A stretch of 64,000 bases of DNA, from the NCBI RefSeq assembly GCF_051195215.1, contig NZ_JBNAZM010000009.1, positions 74,678 to 138,677 of the forward strand, in the 5' to 3' direction. Made by a program: the position numbers and the translations under genes. Origin of the DNA: Arhodomonas sp051195215 (GTDB lineage: Bacteria > Pseudomonadota > Gammaproteobacteria > Nitrococcales > Nitrococcaceae). A model generated the notes under the pieces. That model saw nothing but the letters and a program-made list of their open reading frames with translations, did not search any database and was not told where the DNA came from. Shown in pieces: positions 60,564 through 64,000 of this stretch (the first letter of the stretch is position 1; the number at the start of each line of letters is the position of its first letter).

Positions 60564-61825
60564 ACGAGTCACGGCGCAACCACGGCTGCGGCAGCCACGA
60601 TGCCGGCGCGCTGAGGCTGGAGGAGGCGCTCGCGCGCCTGCGCGAGTTGCTCACGCCCATCAGCGATACCCACCAGTTGGCGGTACGGGACGCGCTGGGT
60701 CGTGTGCTCGGTGAGGACATCCACTCGCCGCACGACGTGCCGGCGCACGACAATTCGGCCATGGACGGCTACGCAGTGCGCCACGCCGACGCCGAAGCGG
60801 CGGCGGGCGACGGGCTGCGGCTAGTGGGCAGCGCCTTCGCCGGCCATCCCTTCGCGGGTGAGCTCGGCGCGGGCGAGTGCGTGCGGATCATGACCGGCGG
60901 CGTCGTCCCGGCCGGGGCGGATACCGTGGTCATGCAGGAGCACGCGCGGGTTGCCGACGAGCGGGTGATCGTCGAACGTTGGCCGCGGGCCGGCGAGCAC
61001 GTGCGCCGCGCCGGCGAGGATCTCGCCCGCGGGGGCATCGTGCTGGCCGCCGGCCGCCGCCTGAGCGCTGCCGATCTGGGGCTGCTCGCCTCGGTGGGTA
61101 TTCCCGAGGTGGCCGTGCGCCGCGTGCCCCGGGTGGCGTTCTTCTCCACCGGCGACGAGCTCAGGTCACTGGGCGAGCCGCTCGGTCCCGGCGAGATCCA
61201 CGACAGCAATCGCTACACCCTGTTCGGCATGCTCACCCGCCTCGGTGTCGAGGTTCGCGATCTGGGCGTCGTGGCCGACGAGCGTGATGCCGTGCGGACG
61301 GCGCTCGACAGCGCCGCGCGGCAGGCGGACGTGGTGATTACCACCGGCGGGGTGTCGGTGGGCGAGGCGGATTATCTCACCGAGCTCCTGGCGGAAGTGG
61401 GCGAGGTCGGGTTCTGGGCCGTGGCGGTGAAACCCGGCCGGCCGCTCGCCCATGGCCGGATCGGTGAGGCCGCGTACTTCGGCCTCGCGGGCAATCCGGT
61501 CTCGGCGATGGTGACGTTCCACCAGATCGTGGTGCCGGCGCTGCGACACCTCGCCGGTGAAGCGCCGCGGCCACCGCGTCGCTTTCGCGTGCGCTGCCAG
61601 CAAGGCCTGCGCAAACGCCCCGGGCGGCTCGAGTTCCAGCGCGGTGTGCTGGTGCCGGGCGCCGACGGCGAAACCGAGGTCCGCCCGTTGGCGCAGCAGG
61701 GCTCCGGCGTGCTGCGCTCCATGAGCGAGGCGCACTGCTTCATCGTCCTGCCGTTCGACGGTGAGGACGTTCAGGCTGGCGAGCGGGTCGAGGTTGAACC
61801 CTTCGACGCTGTGCTGAGCGGCTGA
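60560..61825 (+). CDS. moeA: Molybdopterin molybdenumtransferase MoeA
   Basis: MoeA inserts molybdate (or tungstate) into adenylated molybdopterin. The 421 residues include the family motifs PAHDNSAMDGYAVR (about 55-70), RIMTGGVVPAGADTVVMQE, the domain III STGDELRSLGEPLGPGEIHDSN and TTGGVSVGEADYL, KPGRPLAHGRI. It ends the moaD-moeB-mobA-moeA unit; all four overlap. Confidence 0.96.
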   Translation: MNESRRNHGCGSHDAGALRLEEALARLRELLTPISDTHQLAVRDALGRVLGEDIHSPHDVPAHDNSAMDGYAVRHADAEAAAGDGLRLVGSAFAGHPFAGELGAGECVRIMTGGVVPAGADTVVMQEHARVADERVIVERWPRAGEHVRRAGEDLARGGIVLAAGRRLSAADLGLLASVGIPEVAVRRVPRVAFFSTGDELRSLGEPLGPGEIHDSNRYTLFGMLTRLGVEVRDLGVVADERDAVRTALDSAARQADVVITTGGVSVGEADYLTELLAEVGEVGFWAVAVKPGRPLAHGRIGEAAYFGLAGNPVSAMVTFHQIVVPALRHLAGEAPRPPRRFRVRCQQGLRKRPGRLEFQRGVLVPGADGETEVRPLAQQGSGVLRSMSEAHCFIVLPFDGEDVQAGERVEVEPFDAVLSG

Positions 61826-61832
61826 GTATCGC

Positions 61833-62039
61833 TCACTCCAGGTGGATCTCGCCGTCCACCTCGTGGCGGATCCGCAAGCCTTCCACCTCCAGCGTTACCC
61901 GTACCGGCAGGTGCTCATCCCCTTTGAGACGGCCCTCGGCCACGGCCTCGCGCACGGCGGTCTCGATCTCCCGCTGCGAGGTGACGCCCACGCGCTTGAG
62001 GAACTTGCGCACGCTCATGTTGAGGCTTTCCTCGTCCAT
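61833..62039 (-). CDS. Small DUF6494-like protein
   Basis: The 68-residue cytosolic protein reads MDEESLNMSVRKFLKRVGV then TSQREIETAVREAVAEGRLKG and LPVRVTLEVEGLRIRHEVDGE, matching the short DUF6494-type proteins seen in many proteobacteria. The function is unknown. The ATG at 62039 with GGGAG upstream matches the family start better than the ATG at 62075. It converges on moeA, ending 7 nt away. Confidence 0.75.
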   Translation of the reverse strand: MDEESLNMSVRKFLKRVGVTSQREIETAVREAVAEGRLKGDEHLPVRVTLEVEGLRIRHEVDGEIHLE

Positions 62040-62243
62040 CACGCCGGCTCCCAGTTCGAACACGAATGAAGTCACCTTTCAGGGTAGGAGGCTCCGGGCG
62101 TTGCGTCACGACAGGCAATCGCCGATCGCGGACGCGAGCCATCGAAACAACCATGCCGACGGAATGTGTGGCCGGCGTTCGCGGGTGGCTCGGTGTCACC
62201 GGCGATGGCGGACTGGGTCTTTTCGTGTTGCACTGCGGGCAAT

Positions 62244-62663
62244 ATGAAACAGCATCTGACGAAATCGGACGAGCGTGCTCTTGCGACGGCCGGGAGTGAA
62301 TCCCGCTTTTGGCGGGTGGCGCGGTGGGGAATGGCGTTGTTGCCTTTGTTCTGGGTCGTCACGGCTGCAGGGGAGTTGTCGGCCGCCCATCGGCTGGTGG
62401 CCACCTACCACGGCTACTCACCGTGGCAGCTCATCGGACTTTGGTATGCCCCGGACGCGGCGGAGACGTACACCGGCCTGGAGCTGCTCGCGGTCAAGCG
62501 TGTCGAAGCTGCGATGTGGCGGCTGATTGTGGCGTTCGTGTTCGGTGGATTTGGTGTCGCGGTACTGATGGATCTGAGGCGGAAGAAACGCCTCTACTTA
62601 CTTCTTTATTCCAATGGGCTGATTGACGGAGAGAAGAAACAGGAGAATCCTGGCCGTGAATAG
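62244..62663 (+). CDS. Two-helix membrane protein of unknown function
   Basis: The 139-residue protein has helices at about 29-46 and 95-112. The N-terminus is charged and the C-terminus cytosolic (LMDLRRKKRLYLLLYSNGLID). No family recognised. The codon use is less GC-skewed than upstream genes. It overlaps the next gene by 8 nt. Confidence 0.6.
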   Translation: MKQHLTKSDERALATAGSESRFWRVARWGMALLPLFWVVTAAGELSAAHRLVATYHGYSPWQLIGLWYAPDAAETYTGLELLAVKRVEAAMWRLIVAFVFGGFGVAVLMDLRRKKRLYLLLYSNGLIDGEKKQENPGRE

Positions 62664-63201
62664 GCAGCCGGATCTGCAAACCCCAAGACTGCACCTCAGG
62701 CCGTTCCAGCGCGACGACGCTTCCTGGGTTCAGCAGCTTGCGGGCGACGAGCGTGTCGCCGATGTAACGGCGAGCATTCCACACCCGTATCCCCTGGAGG
62801 CCGCCGAAGCGTGGATCGCCACGCACGAGCAGGAATGGGCAGGCGGTAGCGGCATCATTTATGCGATCATCGGCAAGGCGGATGGGGTCCCCGTGGGTAC
62901 CGTCAGTATCACGAATATCGGTCGCGGCAGCGGTGAGCTTGGCTATTGGCTCGGGGTGCCTTACTGGGGGCTTGGCTACTGCACGGAAGCGGCGAGAGCG
63001 CTCGTTCGGTTTGCGGCACAGTCTTGTGGTGTGCGCGAATTGTCCGCACGGCATGTCACACGCAATCCCGCCTCCGGAAGAGTGCTCCGCAAGGTTGGTT
63101 TCGTGCATCGCGACCAGTCGGTGGCGGCGTGCGGATATCGCCAAAATGTGGAGCCGATAGAGAACTACGTGCTTGAAACGCGAAATATCGTCGATATCTA
63201 G
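62656..63201 (+). CDS. GNAT-family acetyltransferase (RimJ/RimL type)
   Basis: The 181-residue enzyme has the RimJ-like N-terminus (LQTPRLHLRPFQRDDASWV) and the acetyl-CoA motif A region with GELGYWLGVPYWGLGYCTEAA, NPASGRVLRKVGFVH. GNAT enzymes of this branch N-acetylate proteins or small molecules. The GTG at 62656 with AGGAG upstream is chosen; an ATG lies further upstream within the preceding gene. Confidence 0.88.
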   Translation: MNRQPDLQTPRLHLRPFQRDDASWVQQLAGDERVADVTASIPHPYPLEAAEAWIATHEQEWAGGSGIIYAIIGKADGVPVGTVSITNIGRGSGELGYWLGVPYWGLGYCTEAARALVRFAAQSCGVRELSARHVTRNPASGRVLRKVGFVHRDQSVAACGYRQNVEPIENYVLETRNIVDI

Positions 63202-63239
63202 GCCCCAGGAGGAGGCATTTTCAGCCCAGGGAGGAAACG

Positions 63240-63896
63240 GTGACGACCGGCGGCTGGTACGACACATTCGCGCCATTTTACGATTTCGGCACACTGGGCG
63301 ACTGCTTCTATCGCAAGGCTCGGAAATCGGCGATCTCGGAGCTCGCGTTGCGCCCGGGTGCGACGGTTTTCGATGTCTTCTGCGGTACCGGCACCAATTT
63401 TTCCTTGATCCGCAAGCAAATCGGAAAAGATGGCGATATCGTGGGTATCGACGGTTCCGATGGCATGCTGGCCCGTGCACGGGCGCGCGGTGAACGGCTC
63501 GGGCTGGCGGATACGGCGCTATCGCTCGTTCGTGCGGATCTCGCGAGCCGGGACGGTATCGAGCGGCTCCGTGCGGCGATTAGGGACGTACGGCCGGGCC
63601 ATTTTCTGTTTACGCTCGGTCTGACGTGCCTGAGCAACTGGCGGACGTTCCTTGGCGAGATCATGGACATCGCGCCGGACGGCGCCCGTTTGTCCATCAT
63701 GGACGTCTACAGCAGGCGGTTGACACTCGGGGCGCGTCTAATCAATTGGGTCGGCGCGGCGGATTGTCGTCGCCCCGTCTGGGAGGAACTGGTGCGCCGG
63801 GGGGAAGGGGTCGCCTGGCGTGAGTTCCGTCCGTTCAAGGTACTGGATGTATCGGTCTTCGTGGCCAGTGGCACCAAAGCCGCCGGCACACGGTAG
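63240..63896 (+). CDS. Class I SAM-dependent methyltransferase
   Basis: The 218-residue enzyme has the Rossmann methyltransferase motif I VFDVFCGTGTNF (about 41-52), motif II IVGIDGSDGM and a late LSNWRTFLGEIMDI region. It starts YDTFAPFYDFGTLG, a small-molecule methyltransferase (UbiE/phospholipid-type) beginning. The substrate is unknown. The GTG at 63240 follows GGGAGGAAAC. Confidence 0.87.
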   Translation: MTTGGWYDTFAPFYDFGTLGDCFYRKARKSAISELALRPGATVFDVFCGTGTNFSLIRKQIGKDGDIVGIDGSDGMLARARARGERLGLADTALSLVRADLASRDGIERLRAAIRDVRPGHFLFTLGLTCLSNWRTFLGEIMDIAPDGARLSIMDVYSRRLTLGARLINWVGAADCRRPVWEELVRRGEGVAWREFRPFKVLDVSVFVASGTKAAGTR

Positions 63897-63913
63897 CGTG
63901 GCCGGTCCGTTTG

Positions 63914-64000
63914 ATGGGGGAAATACTAACCTTGCAGGAAATATTGTCAGGTCTCAGCGCCACTGCGCGGCGGCTCGGCAAGGCGCGTGAGCGCCGGCGT
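63914..64000 (+). CDS. Possible 5' end of a gene cut by the window edge
   Basis: An ATG at 63914 opens a frame that stays open for 29 codons to the last base (MGEILTLQEILSGLSATARR then Lys/Arg-rich). It is too short to assign. The Leu-rich helix start is plausible for a real protein. No clear ribosome binding site is seen. Confidence 0.3.
   Translation, partial: MGEILTLQEILSGLSATARRLGKARERRR

Overview
The window is GC-rich DNA packed with short-spaced or overlapping genes, and it looks chromosomal. The gene set points to a respiring gammaproteobacterium: a full cytochrome c maturation (ccm) set, a caa3-type oxidase whose subunit II carries two haem c domains, an NAD-linked formate dehydrogenase with a tungstate transporter, molybdenum cofactor genes, and a yjf-type PspA cluster. 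An Ectothiorhodospiraceae-like or other halophilic Chromatiales host would fit, but that is inference; no rRNA or other marker is present. I see no phage, plasmid, CRISPR, tRNA or rRNA features.

Layout. 1-2.1 kb: a TrkA-type K+ regulatory subunit and a CDF metal exporter. 2.5-10.4 kb: ccmCDEFGHI forward, an AEC permease, then ccmB and ccmA on the other strand, so the usual ccmABC order is broken. 10.6-13.4 kb: an MFS and a TauE/SafE transporter and a GFA-family protein. 13.8-16.1 kb: an orphan TPR plus GT-D-fold protein. 16.4-23.4 kb: an envelope-stress cluster (lipoprotein, DUF350, membrane-anchored aminopropyltransferase, DUF2170, PspA, DUF2491, K+-channel-like protein, small exported protein). 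23.6-29.8 kb: D-amino-acid dehydrogenase, LysR regulator, TRAP transporter and VanX-type D-Ala-D-Ala dipeptidase. Two near-identical tandem palindromic sites stand before dadA and before the TRAP genes. 29.8-31.8 kb: queC-queE-queD with a structured leader. 31.9-36.4 kb: MoxR, DUF58, transglutaminase. 36.6-38.8 kb: a two-component system. 38.9-40.4 kb: two exported spondin-domain proteins. 40.6-46.3 kb: a membrane protein and the caa3 oxidase operon. 47-56 kb: a PilJ-domain protein, formate dehydrogenase, a regulator and tupBCA. 56-61.8 kb: a BNR-repeat protein, then yqeC-moaD-moeB-mobA-moeA. 61.8-64 kb: small genes and a truncated frame.

How the genes work together. The redox genes form a logical set. 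The Moco genes and tungstate uptake supply the formate dehydrogenase; Ccm attaches haem to the c-type domains of the oxidase. The dadA/TRAP/VanX block reads as a pathway for importing and burning D-alanine or D-Ala-D-Ala. The PspA block resembles E. coli yjfIJKL with an aminopropyltransferase and a channel added.

Repeats are the other striking content. Heptanucleotide arrays occur at three intergenic places (8.9, 41.3 and 55.0 kb). A roughly 220-bp inverted-repeat element with perfect 22-bp ends lies at 57.2-57.4 kb, followed by a direct pair of REP-like hairpins with GTAG heads. Several long hairpins sit between genes.
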